Source of the DNA: Pseudomonas sp. ABC1
Lineage (GTDB): Bacteria; Pseudomonadota; Gammaproteobacteria; Pseudomonadales; Pseudomonadaceae
Direction: 5' to 3'
Assembly (NCBI RefSeq): GCF_013395055.1
Contig: NZ_CP058349.1
Coordinates: forward strand, 682,001 to 746,000
Length of the DNA stretch: 64,000 nt
Under the pieces are notes generated by a model. That model was not told the origin of the DNA and did not search any database. It saw only the letters and a list, made by a program, of their open reading frames with translations. Position numbers and translations under genes: made by a program. This document shows positions 19,667 through 28,089 of this stretch, piece by piece. The stretch's first letter is position 1; every line of letters starts with the position of its first letter.

Positions 19667-21700
19667 ATGTCCGAAACTCGCAAGATTCTCGTCACCAGCG
19701 CCCTGCCCTATGCCAACGGCTCGATTCACCTCGGCCACATGCTCGAGTACATCCAGACCGACATGTGGGTGCGCTTTCAGAAACTGCGCGGCAACCAGTG
19801 CATCTATGTCTGTGCCGACGATGCCCATGGCTCGGCGATCATGCTGCGCGCGGAAAAGGAAGGCATCACCCCCGAACAACTGATCGCCAATGTGCAGGCG
19901 GAACACAGCGCCGACTTCGCCGACTTCCTGGTCGACTTCGACAACTTCCACTCGACCCATTCGGAAGAGAACCGCGAACTGTCGGAACTGATCTACGGGC
20001 GCCTGTCAGCCGCCGGTCATATCGCCACACGCTCGGTGACGCAGTACTTCGACCCGGACAAGGGCATGTTCCTCGCCGACCGTTTCATCAAGGGCACCTG
20101 CCCGAAATGTGCGGCCGAAGACCAGTACGGCGACAACTGCGAGAAATGTGGCGCCACCTATGAGCCGACCGAACTGAAGAACCCACGCTCGGCCATCTCC
20201 GGCGCAGTGCCGGTGCTGCGCGATTCCAAGCATTTCTTCTTCAAGCTGCCCCAGTTCCAGGCGATGCTGGAGCAGTGGACCCGCAGCGGTACGCTGCAGG
20301 AGTCGGTAGCCAACAAGTTGTCCGAGTGGCTGGACGCCGGCCTGCAGGAATGGGACATCAGCCGCGACGCACCCTACTTCGGCTTCGAGATCCCCGGTGA
20401 ACCCGGCAAGTACTTCTACGTCTGGCTGGACGCGCCGATCGGCTACATGGCCAGCTTCAAGAATCTCTGCGCGCGCCGCCCCGAGCTGGACTTCGACACA
20501 TTCTGGAGCAAGGACTCGAGCGCAGAGCTGTACCACTTCATCGGCAAGGACATCGTCAACTTCCACGCCCTGTTCTGGCCAGCCATGCTCGAAGGCGCAG
20601 GCTTCCGCAAGCCCAGCGGCATCAACGTGCACGGCTACCTGACGGTCAACGGCGCGAAGATGTCCAAGTCGCGCGGCACCTTCATCAAGGCTCGCACCTA
20701 CCTGCAGCACCTTGACCCTGAGTACCTGCGTTATTACTACGCGGCCAAGCTCGGACGCGGCGTGGACGACCTGGACCTGAACCTGGAAGACTTCGTGCAA
20801 AAGGTCAACTCGGACCTGGTCGGCAAAGTGGTCAATATCGCCAGCCGCTGCGCCGGTTTCATCCTCAAGGGCAACGACGGTATTGTCGTGGCCGAGCGTG
20901 CGGCCCCCGAACTGAACGAGGCCTTCCTCGCCGCGGCGCCGTCGATCGCAGAAGCCTACGAAAACCGCGACTTCGCCCGCGCCATGCGCGAGATCATGGC
21001 GCTGGCCGACCGTGCCAACGCCTGGATCGCTGACAAGGCGCCCTGGTCACTGAACAAGCAGGAAGGCAAACAGGCCGAAGTCCAGGCGATCTGTGCCCAG
21101 GGCATCAACCTGTTCCGCCAGTTGGTGATCTTCCTCAAGCCGGTCCTGCCGAACCTGGCCAGCGCCGCAGAGACCTTCCTCAATGTGCCGCCGCTGACCT
21201 GGAACGATCATCGCAGCCTGCTCGCCGAGCATCGCCTCAACACCTTCACGCCGCTGATGACCCGTATCGAGCCAGCCAAGGTCGAAGCCATGGTGCTGGC
21301 CTCCAAGGAAGACCTGGAGGCCAGCCAGAGCAAACCGGGTAACGGCGAACTGCTGAAGGCGCCCCTGGCGGCAACCATCGACTTCGATGCCTTCGCCGCA
21401 GTCGACCTGCGCATCGCGCTGATCGAGAAGGCCGAATTCGTCGAAGGCGCGGACAAGCTGCTGCGCCTGACGCTGGATATCGGCGATGCAAAGCGCAATG
21501 TCTTCTCCGGCATCAAGAGCGCCTACCCTGATCCGAGCAAGCTCGAAGGCCGCCTGACCCTCTACGTGGCCAACCTGGCAGCGCGCAAGATGAAATTCGG
21601 CCTGTCCGAAGGCATGGTGCTGGCCGCCGGCCCTGGTGGAGAAGAAATCTACCTGCTCAGCCCGGACAGCGGCGCCCGCCCAGGCCAGCGCGTGATGTGA
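19667..21700 (+). CDS. metG: methionyl-tRNA synthetase
   Basis: A 677-residue class I synthetase. The HIGH motif is HLGH (residues 21-24), the KMSKS motif is residues 331-335, and a zinc knuckle CPKC...CEKC lies near residue 145. The C-terminal tRNA-binding domain begins about residue 575 (DFDAFAAVDLRI). It is the long, dimeric form. Start MSETRKILVTSALPYANGSI is preferred over the in-frame ATG nine bases upstream. Confidence 0.96.
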   Translation: MSETRKILVTSALPYANGSIHLGHMLEYIQTDMWVRFQKLRGNQCIYVCADDAHGSAIMLRAEKEGITPEQLIANVQAEHSADFADFLVDFDNFHSTHSEENRELSELIYGRLSAAGHIATRSVTQYFDPDKGMFLADRFIKGTCPKCAAEDQYGDNCEKCGATYEPTELKNPRSAISGAVPVLRDSKHFFFKLPQFQAMLEQWTRSGTLQESVANKLSEWLDAGLQEWDISRDAPYFGFEIPGEPGKYFYVWLDAPIGYMASFKNLCARRPELDFDTFWSKDSSAELYHFIGKDIVNFHALFWPAMLEGAGFRKPSGINVHGYLTVNGAKMSKSRGTFIKARTYLQHLDPEYLRYYYAAKLGRGVDDLDLNLEDFVQKVNSDLVGKVVNIASRCAGFILKGNDGIVVAERAAPELNEAFLAAAPSIAEAYENRDFARAMREIMALADRANAWIADKAPWSLNKQEGKQAEVQAICAQGINLFRQLVIFLKPVLPNLASAAETFLNVPPLTWNDHRSLLAEHRLNTFTPLMTRIEPAKVEAMVLASKEDLEASQSKPGNGELLKAPLAATIDFDAFAAVDLRIALIEKAEFVEGADKLLRLTLDIGDAKRNVFSGIKSAYPDPSKLEGRLTLYVANLAARKMKFGLSEGMVLAAGPGGEEIYLLSPDSGARPGQRVM

Positions 21701-21909
21701 TGCAACAGGACAGCACCGGCAGCCAACCCGTCGACCAGAGTCGCTGCCCGCTCTGCGGGCAATCGAATACCTGCGACCCGACGGGCGACTGCTGGTGCTT
21801 CCACACCCCGATCGAACGCCAGGCGCTGGAGCGCATTCCGCAATCCTTACGGGGCCAGGCCTGCCTGTGCCCCGCCTGCGCAAAAGCGGCAGAGTCCCAT
21901 ACGCTGTAA
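21700..21909 (+). CDS. cysteine-rich CWC family protein
   Basis: A 69-residue protein with two zinc-ribbon-like pairs, CPLCGQSNTC and CWCF, plus CLCPAC near the end, matching the cysteine-rich CWC family. Its ATG overlaps the metG stop (TGATG), so it is probably translated from the metG message. Function unknown. Confidence 0.75.
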   Translation: MQQDSTGSQPVDQSRCPLCGQSNTCDPTGDCWCFHTPIERQALERIPQSLRGQACLCPACAKAAESHTL

Positions 21910-22087
21910 GCAGATGCTTGCTCGGGAACGGCACACCGCTAAACCCGAAAATCCTGCCACTGGCTCCTCCGGATACGCGGCCCCATCGCGACAAATGCTC
22001 TCTGATAGCACGCCAGGCTTTTTTTCGACGACCGCTTCTGGTAAAAAGCACCCTGCAATTCGCGGACAGCCCTGGCTACCGCTTATA

Positions 22088-22161
22088 GCGGGCGTCGTAT
22101 AATGGTAATACCCTAGCTTCCCAAGCTAGAGCCGTGGGTTCGATTCCCATCGCCCGCTCCA
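22088..22161 (+). tRNA. glyU: tRNA-Gly (anticodon CCC)
   Basis: A 74-base cloverleaf with CCA encoded. The acceptor stem is GCGGGCG/CGCCCGC, the anticodon stem CTAGC/GCTAG, and the seven-base loop TTCCCAA places CCC at the anticodon. The T arm reads GTGGG-TTCGATT-CCCAT. The last 26 bases are repeated at 34181, the far end of the prophage, so this gene is the phage attachment site and stays intact after integration. Confidence 0.95.
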
Positions 22162-22189
22162 GATCGCGTCACCTAAGGCCCTGAAAATC
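22136..22189 (+). repeat. left attachment repeat (attL) in tRNA-Gly 3' end
   Basis: A 54-bp direct repeat starting GGGTTCGATTCCCATCGCCC, identical to 34181-34234. It spans the T loop to beyond the CCA end, as expected for tyrosine-integrase phages that target tRNA 3' ends. Similarity between the two copies continues, with mismatches, for about 70 bp further. Confidence 0.93.
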
Positions 22190-22210
22190 AAAGGATTTTC
22201 GGGGCTTTTT
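22178..22210 (+). terminator. terminator downstream of tRNA-Gly
   Basis: A 12-bp stem (GCCCTGAAAATC with one G-T pair) and 4-base loop followed by five T. The same hairpin recurs at 34223-34255 beyond the right attachment repeat, with a different loop. Confidence 0.8.
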
Positions 22211-22228
22211 GTATTCAAGGGGACACAG

Positions 22229-22249
22229 GTGTCGAAAAAGTGTCGAAAA
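22229..22249 (+). repeat. tandem GTGTCGAAA motif, left copy
   Basis: Two direct copies of GTGTCGAAA, 11 bp apart, 40 bp inside the left attachment repeat. The same paired motif occurs at 34070 and, degenerate, at 34274. One-helical-turn spacing near both ends suggests arm-type binding sites for integrase or excisionase. Confidence 0.5.
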
Positions 22250-22259
22250 CGGCAAAGGG

Positions 22260-22589
22260 TTACGCGGTAACGCCGTTGGATTCCAGATCGGAAAAGTTGC
22301 TGATCCTCACTGCGCCATCAGGGAAGCGAGCAATCACCTCAAGCTCACCGCCCATTGCCTCAATGTGGCTACGCAGTGTGGAGATATACATATCCGTACG
22401 TCTCTCCATCTTGGCGATGGCCGGCTGCTGTACATGCAGCAACTCGGACAACATCTTTTGCGACAAGCCACGCGCCTGACGCAACTCATGCAGGGGCATT
22501 TCAGCCAACAGCGCTTCCGCCTTGGCCATCACACGCTCTTGAGACTCAGCGGGCATTTTGGCTCGCAGGTCCGCAAATTTATTAGCCAT
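22260..22589 (-). CDS. XRE-family antitoxin (HigA-like)
   Basis: A 109-residue protein with an HTH domain (ELRQARGLSQKMLSELLHVQ, about residues 35-55) and a C-terminal part typical of HigA/ phage antitoxins. Its start overlaps the end of the toxin gene by 8 bp. Such antitoxins bind the toxin and repress their own promoter. It lies just inside attL, where Pf phages often carry a toxin-antitoxin pair for lysogen stability. Confidence 0.85.
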   Translation of the reverse strand: MANKFADLRAKMPAESQERVMAKAEALLAEMPLHELRQARGLSQKMLSELLHVQQPAIAKMERRTDMYISTLRSHIEAMGGELEVIARFPDGAVRISNFSDLESNGVTA

Positions 22590-22947
22590 CGAGCAAACCC
22601 TCCTTTTTCAACTGATCCAGGTGCTCATCGTATAAACGATCAGCGATCGGTACATTGACCTCATACCAACGCCCGTCCCCCGTCTTGTCGCCACCCAGCA
22701 GCAGGATTGCCGAACGCCTGGGATCGAACGCATAGAGCGTGCGCAAAGGCCGTCCATCATGCTGTGTACGAAGCTCCCGCATATGACCATGGCGAGAACC
22801 GTTGATACCCGAGCTATGCGGGTACCCCAGCGAAGGCCCACGTGCCTCTAGAAGTTGAACAGACACCGCGACCGATTCCTGCTCATCAACCGAGAGAGTT
22901 GCCCACCACTCGCCAAACTCATCGGTGTATTCAATATCCCATGTCAT
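22582..22947 (-). CDS. RelE/HigB-family toxin
   Basis: A 121-residue protein beginning MTWDIEYTDEFGEWWATLS, with the phage-type HigB (Gp49-like) core RELRTQHDGRPLRTLYAFDP and LLLGGDKTGDGRWY. Family members are ribosome-dependent mRNA nucleases. The toxin gene precedes the antitoxin gene, the order of higBA modules. The two are coupled by an 8-bp overlap. Confidence 0.85.
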   Translation of the reverse strand: MTWDIEYTDEFGEWWATLSVDEQESVAVSVQLLEARGPSLGYPHSSGINGSRHGHMRELRTQHDGRPLRTLYAFDPRRSAILLLGGDKTGDGRWYEVNVPIADRLYDEHLDQLKKEGLLDG

Positions 22948-22996
22948 GGCTGAATATAGCCCCCCACAAATATTCCGTCAAAGGAATGTATTCTCA

Positions 22997-23992
22997 TCAC
23001 TTCTTTCCCCCTGCCTTGATAGGGTTCAAGCGCAAGGCATCGAGCAAATGGTCTGGAGACAGATGCGCATAGCGCATAGTCATCGACAAAGAGGCATGGC
23101 CCAGGATTTTCTGTAACGTCAGGATGTTCCCGCCGCCCATCACAAAGTGACTGGCAAACGTATGACGTAGAACATGCGTGGCTTGGCCTGCTGGGAGCTT
23201 GATCGAGGTCGACTCCAGAACACGGCTGAAATGCCGCATGCACTTGGTAAATGGGCCATGGGTCTTGAAGTGGTCGAGCAATGCCTGCTCAAGCGCCGTA
23301 TCAATCGGGACAGTACGGGTTCGCCGCGACTTGGTATTGGCAAAGGTCACCATCCCATTCTTGACACGCTCAGCCGTCAGATTCTGAGCCTCTCCCCAGC
23401 GCGCTCCAGTAGCCAGGCAGATACGAGCGATCAGGCCGATATGAATGCAGATCGGTCGTGTATCCAGGGCAGCCAGAATCTCTTCAATCTGAGCATGAGT
23501 CAGGAAGGACAAAGGGCGCTCTTGCAACCGCAGTGGCCGTACCTTGGCCAAAGGATTCGGATAGTCGATCTCGCCAAGGCGGATCAGCTCATTGAACATT
23601 GATTTCAAATAACCCAAGCGGTTATTCAGTGTCTTGCCATGCACCCCAGCAGCAAGCGACTGGCCACGCAGTGCACAGAACTGGTCGGCGGTGAACTTTA
23701 CGCCTACAGGGTTTCCAAGCTCGACAACCAACTTGGCCAGCACCCCACGCAAGCGCACAGAATCGGCCAAGGTGTGGCCGTGCAGTTCGTAATAACGCTC
23801 ACTCAGTTCGGAGAGCCGCCGCTGATCCTTCGGCTTGGGCGACCAATCAGGCGTATCGATGCACTTGGCCCTACAGGTAGCCTCGAAGCGCAACGCTTCA
23901 GCCTTGGTCTTGAGCGTCTTGCGGAAACGCTTACCTTTGATCGGTTCTATGTCAGCTTTCCAGCGGCCATCGGGCAGTTGCTCAATTGCCAT
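22997..23992 (-). CDS. tyrosine-type integrase
   Basis: A 331-residue phage integrase with an N-terminal DNA-binding part (residues 1-150) and catalytic domain. The active-site residues are visible: Arg198 (ATGARWGE), His273 and Arg276 (HVLRHTFASHF), His299 (LGHAS) and Tyr308 (MRYAHLS). The ATG at 23992 overlaps the stop of the replication gene (TGATG). It recombines the tRNA-Gly 3' end with the phage site. Confidence 0.93.
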   Translation of the reverse strand: MAIEQLPDGRWKADIEPIKGKRFRKTLKTKAEALRFEATCRAKCIDTPDWSPKPKDQRRLSELSERYYELHGHTLADSVRLRGVLAKLVVELGNPVGVKFTADQFCALRGQSLAAGVHGKTLNNRLGYLKSMFNELIRLGEIDYPNPLAKVRPLRLQERPLSFLTHAQIEEILAALDTRPICIHIGLIARICLATGARWGEAQNLTAERVKNGMVTFANTKSRRTRTVPIDTALEQALLDHFKTHGPFTKCMRHFSRVLESTSIKLPAGQATHVLRHTFASHFVMGGGNILTLQKILGHASLSMTMRYAHLSPDHLLDALRLNPIKAGGKK

Positions 23993-25275
23993 CAGACCGC
24001 CCGCCCCCATCTGACATGCCGCTCTTCCAGAAGCATCTCGATATGGTGGAACAGCATGGCTTCGGTCATATCCTTGGCCGCGTAGTGGTCGCGGATTACT
24101 GGCCAGCACTCCCACTGCTTCAGGCACCTATAGGCCTTTTTTGCCGGGACACGCTCGCGAGCCAGCAGGCTAACGAAGTTTCCCAGGAACAGTTCGACGT
24201 TCTTGCCGCTGAAGCCCTTGCTGGTCTTGTAGTAACGCTTGTAGGCGGTGTCGTCGATCAGCGAGAACACCGGCAGATCGACCTTCACGTCTTCACGAAT
24301 CAAGGTCCAGATTGGTTCGAAGTACCCAGGACGGCTCAGCAACTTGAACTGGAGCATGCCGTAGCGCCACAGGCCGTCCAGATGCCCCGAGAAGGCCGAG
24401 AACGTGCGCGTGTCGATCACCACGCCGGTATGGATATCCACCGAGCCACTGGCGAATTGCTGGATGATCGAGTGGTGGTAGCGTAGCTCGACACGCCACA
24501 CGTCCTGTTCCGAGTCATAGTTGGCCGGGTCGCTTTCGTCGAAGCTGTCACCGCGTTTCCAGACGCTTTCCCAGTAGTCGAGCTTATCGGTTGCCCTGGC
24601 CTGATCGGTCTTGTTGTAGATGGCCAGCTGGACGCCACCCGCAGAGCCGAACATGAAGGTTTCCCCGCGGCCGTAGACGCTGCTTTTTGTGTCCCAGTGC
24701 AGTTCGTTGATGCCGGAAATATCCCGCACGTTGCGGGCACGGCAATGCATCCGGGCAATCAGGTCGACAGGAGGCACCCAGCCTTGCAGGTCCAGCGCGA
24801 GGTGGACAGCACACTGGTTCTGCTCGATATGCGTCATCACCTCCCCGGCCAGTTCATCCAGGCGCGCCTGGAGACTTTCCGGTGACTGGCTGTCGATGGC
24901 ATGGGGCGAGACTTCGACTTTCAGGTGTGGACCGACGTTCTCCAGCTTGGCGTTGAAGTTCTTGATCAGCAGGATGATGCCAAGGTCAGCGTTCTGCAGC
25001 TTGTACTGGTAGCCCGAGTCGCGCCCGACACGACCGGCATGCCACGTCTCGCCAGCGAACTGGACCAGGGTGCCTGGTTTCTCAAACAGGCACATGACTT
25101 CGGGACGAAGCATCCCCCGGTACAGTTGGCGGACCGTATCCACTCCGCAACGGAGCAACCGAACCCGGCTCAGGTCGGTCATTTTCTGAGAACCAGGGCA
25201 AATGAACAGACGCCCCTTCGGGTCTTCCAGGGCTGTCTCAACATCCAAACGAATTTGATCTTTTGCCTTGCTCAT
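23992..25275 (-). CDS. inovirus replication initiation protein
   Basis: A 427-residue protein matching, by sequence character and position before the integrase, the replication initiator of Pf-type phages. It presumably nicks the replicative form to start rolling-circle replication. Sequence landmarks include RLDVETALEDPKG near the start and CLKQWECWPVIRDHY near the end. The start MSKAKDQIRL at 25275 is chosen; a longer start at 25287 is possible. Confidence 0.8.
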   Translation of the reverse strand: MSKAKDQIRLDVETALEDPKGRLFICPGSQKMTDLSRVRLLRCGVDTVRQLYRGMLRPEVMCLFEKPGTLVQFAGETWHAGRVGRDSGYQYKLQNADLGIILLIKNFNAKLENVGPHLKVEVSPHAIDSQSPESLQARLDELAGEVMTHIEQNQCAVHLALDLQGWVPPVDLIARMHCRARNVRDISGINELHWDTKSSVYGRGETFMFGSAGGVQLAIYNKTDQARATDKLDYWESVWKRGDSFDESDPANYDSEQDVWRVELRYHHSIIQQFASGSVDIHTGVVIDTRTFSAFSGHLDGLWRYGMLQFKLLSRPGYFEPIWTLIREDVKVDLPVFSLIDDTAYKRYYKTSKGFSGKNVELFLGNFVSLLARERVPAKKAYRCLKQWECWPVIRDHYAAKDMTEAMLFHHIEMLLEERHVRWGRAV

Positions 25276-25416
25276 TCTCTCATCCAATGCTGAATACTGC
25301 GGAAATGAAGATTGGTTTATAAGACGTGTTACAGGGACGTCACGGGCGCGTAGGCGCGCGTGCAGCTCGTGCCTCGCCCACCCGCCCGCCGCCGCGCCCG
25401 ATCCTTGTCTTGTTCA

Positions 25417-26688
25417 TCAGAACAACCCCATACGCGGGTCTGAGGCCGCTACAGCACGCCCCGACGCCCCTTCCACCGGCACCACCCTCGGGGTCAGGAA
25501 TATCAGCAGTTCCGAGCGCTCCCGGCTTTGCGCCCGGCGCTTGAACAGCCGACCCATCAGCGGGATTTTCGAGAGCACCGGCACATCGTCCGCCCCCTGC
25601 TGCTGGTTCGTCGTATACACACCGCCCAGGACCACCGTTTGCCCGTCAGCAATGCGGATTTTCGCGTCGAGTTGATTGGTCGATACCGGGGGAACCCCGT
25701 TCATGGCTGAGCCGAAGTCGGGCATGTCGCGGTTGATGGAGACGTGCATCACCACCGCATCATCCGGCGCAATCGCGGGTGTCACCGAGAGTTGCAGGGC
25801 GGCGCGCTTGAACTGGACACTGGTCGCACCATCGCCCGCACTTTGCTGGTAGGGGATTTCAGAGCCGCGCAAGATCGTTGCGGTTTCCCGGTCGAGCGTC
25901 AGCACCGTAGGTCTGGACACGATCTCGCCCTGGCCGCTGGACTCCATCGCGCTCAGTTGCAGATCCAGCGACAGGCTGCTGCTCAGATAGCCGAAGCCAC
26001 CGAGTGTCGAAGCCGATGCAGCGGCTACTGCTGTCGAAGCTGATCCGCTCCAGTTGCCCAGGTTGGCCGAGCTGGCCCAGCGCACACCGAGGTTCTTGGA
26101 CCAGTCGGTATTGGCCTCAACAATGGACGCCTCGATCACCACTTGCCGCACCGGTACATCGACCGCCGCAATCACACTGCGCAGGCTGTCGATATAAGTG
26201 ACTGGCAATGCCGCAAAGATGCTGTTGGTTCGCTCATCGACCGCTATCGACAGCCCCGGCATGTCCGCCGCGTTCAGGTACGACGCCCGGAACAGTTCAG
26301 CCACGCTGCTGGCATTGGCGTGCACGACCGGCAGCACTTGGCGAATCACTTCGCCCGATAGTTCATGGTGCAGCTCGTAGTTCCGCGACTCCCGATCCTT
26401 GGCCACACTGTCAGCCATGGCCGTGACCATCAGCACATCACCGAAATAGCGACTGGAGAGGCCATTGCTCTCCAGCAGCATGTCGATGGCGGCATCACAT
26501 TCCACATCCTGGAAGTTAAGCGACACGATGCCTTGCACCGATGGTCCCAGGAGGATGCTACGGCCACAGAAGTCCGCCAGTAGCGGGATAGCCACCCGAA
26601 TATCAACGTCCTGATTCGACAGGGATACACGATCAGCAGCGGTACATGTCAACGAGCCGCACAGCAGCAAAAGCCAGAGATAGCGCAT
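25417..26688 (-). CDS. phage secretin (pIV-like, type II/III secretion family)
   Basis: A 423-residue secretin. Residues 1-18 form a signal peptide (MRYLWLLLLCGSLTCTAA). An N0-like domain (about 20-80), an N1-like domain (90-150) and the C-terminal secretin beta-barrel domain follow, the latter with the conserved VPVLSKIPLMGRLF. It would form the outer-membrane channel for phage exit. Many Pf and CTX-type phages instead borrow a host secretin, so carrying its own is notable. It starts right at the end of the Zot-like gene. Confidence 0.88.
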   Translation of the reverse strand: MRYLWLLLLCGSLTCTAADRVSLSNQDVDIRVAIPLLADFCGRSILLGPSVQGIVSLNFQDVECDAAIDMLLESNGLSSRYFGDVLMVTAMADSVAKDRESRNYELHHELSGEVIRQVLPVVHANASSVAELFRASYLNAADMPGLSIAVDERTNSIFAALPVTYIDSLRSVIAAVDVPVRQVVIEASIVEANTDWSKNLGVRWASSANLGNWSGSASTAVAAASASTLGGFGYLSSSLSLDLQLSAMESSGQGEIVSRPTVLTLDRETATILRGSEIPYQQSAGDGATSVQFKRAALQLSVTPAIAPDDAVVMHVSINRDMPDFGSAMNGVPPVSTNQLDAKIRIADGQTVVLGGVYTTNQQQGADDVPVLSKIPLMGRLFKRRAQSRERSELLIFLTPRVVPVEGASGRAVAASDPRMGLF

Positions 26689-26689
26689 A

Positions 26690-27793
26690 TCAACGCCTCC
26701 AGGGTCGGTTGTTCTTTTCAGCATCCGAAACCGTCGAAACGGAGATCGGCAACGAGGAAAACCCAGCGGAGGCGGAAGGCATAAAAGCCCCCTGGCCTTG
26801 TGCCTGCTGGGAGGAAGGACGGGCATGGTCGAAATAGCCGTAATCGACCAGGGCAAAGCAGGTCAGCGGATCAATACGGACCCGAGTGATTTGCCGCGTG
26901 TAGCACATGCAGGAAATGGCACCGGCACTGCTCTTGAGTACACCGCAGTTGAGGTCCGGGTATGAGGCGGGCTTGGTCACGTCATCGTAGACAGGCGCAC
27001 TGGACGGGAGAAAGTCCAGGCGTGGCGTATGCGCCGCGTAGTAGGAAAGCGTTGTCTCAATCTGGGGGACTTCGGCTCCAGCAGCGCTGGCAAGTCCTGC
27101 CGCGATCACCTGTTCAACCGTTTCCGGGCTGGCCTGTTCAGCCTCACCAGGGTCGATCTTGTCCGTAAAGAACGTGACCAGGTAGTACACCAGCAGCACG
27201 AGGATGATCGCCAGCGCAGGAAGCGCATAGAAGATCAGAGGTAGCTTGGCTTTGACGTTGTGGTGGGAGGCCGACTTGTAAACGTCGAAGTACTTCTTAT
27301 CAATCTTGACGCGGGTGAACTGGCCATCCTTTCTGGCCGTCATGTTGCCGAAGTCGGTCGCACACTGAAATTGATAGCGGGACGTGGACTTGAGGCCGAA
27401 AGGTCTCCAGTAGTGGATATGCGAATCGCACAAGCGCCGCAGGTGAACATCCAGCAGGCGGAAGTCCTGAGTAATCAGGTTCAGTTCAAAACCCTTGTGC
27501 CGTGCCGTTTCGACCTCAGAGCAGTATGGCGGCACTGGCGTACCGGAAGACCTGGGCGGAAAGAAACGCTGGGCCTCATCGATCACGATGATGGAGTTGT
27601 CCGGCAGTTCGTACCACTTGAGCGGGTCATCGAACTCCAGCCACGTGGCCTTGAGCTTTTGCGGGTCGAGGCCATCGATATTGTGGAAGTAGACCAGCCG
27701 CGTTTCCTTGCTGGCCTGCTGGTCGATCTCTTTGATGGAGTTAAGGGTTTTACCGTGCCCCATCAGCCCCGTGCGAAAGACTAGAGTGGCCAT
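26690..27793 (-). CDS. Zot-like assembly ATPase (pI-like)
   Basis: A 367-residue zonular-occludens-toxin family protein. Walker A is GLMGHGKT (residues 9-16) and Walker B IIVIDEAQ (68-75), with one membrane segment at about 180-207 and a periplasmic C-terminal part. It drives phage extrusion in the inner membrane and should dock to the secretin encoded immediately downstream. Start MATLVFRTGL overlaps the stop of the DUF2523 gene (TGATG). Confidence 0.92.
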   Translation of the reverse strand: MATLVFRTGLMGHGKTLNSIKEIDQQASKETRLVYFHNIDGLDPQKLKATWLEFDDPLKWYELPDNSIIVIDEAQRFFPPRSSGTPVPPYCSEVETARHKGFELNLITQDFRLLDVHLRRLCDSHIHYWRPFGLKSTSRYQFQCATDFGNMTARKDGQFTRVKIDKKYFDVYKSASHHNVKAKLPLIFYALPALAIILVLLVYYLVTFFTDKIDPGEAEQASPETVEQVIAAGLASAAGAEVPQIETTLSYYAAHTPRLDFLPSSAPVYDDVTKPASYPDLNCGVLKSSAGAISCMCYTRQITRVRIDPLTCFALVDYGYFDHARPSSQQAQGQGAFMPSASAGFSSLPISVSTVSDAEKNNRPWRR

Positions 27794-28089
27794 CAGGTGA
27801 AGGTCCAACTCTTGATGGTGTCAGACATGGCACTCAGGCCCATCAGTGTCATTCGAACACTGACAGCGGCGAAGATGATGGAGATCGCATGGTCGAAGCC
27901 CATCAGCGACATGATTTGAGGAATGCCCGCCAGTGCGCCGTTGTAGGACGTTCGAATAAGGGTTTCGATCTGATCGACGATCCAGCCGAGGCCGGTATAG
28001 GTAGCAATGCCGACGCCCAGAGACCACAGGACGCGAGCGGCAAGATGGCCAACGATGGACAGCAGGATGGTTACGACAAAAGCAGGCAT
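27793..28089 (-). CDS. DUF2523 minor coat protein (pVI-like)
   Basis: A 98-residue hydrophobic protein with segments at about residues 5-35 and 60-85, typical of DUF2523 proteins found between the adsorption and Zot genes in inoviruses. It likely caps the virion end together with the adsorption protein. Overlapping start/stop codons couple it to both neighbours. Confidence 0.85.
   Translation of the reverse strand: MPAFVVTILLSIVGHLAARVLWSLGVGIATYTGLGWIVDQIETLIRTSYNGALAGIPQIMSLMGFDHAISIIFAAVSVRMTLMGLSAMSDTIKSWTFT

Noticed and set aside
26690..27793. Zot-like protein considered as an enterotoxin
   Set aside because: Walker motifs and phage gene order show the assembly ATPase role; no evidence for toxin processing.
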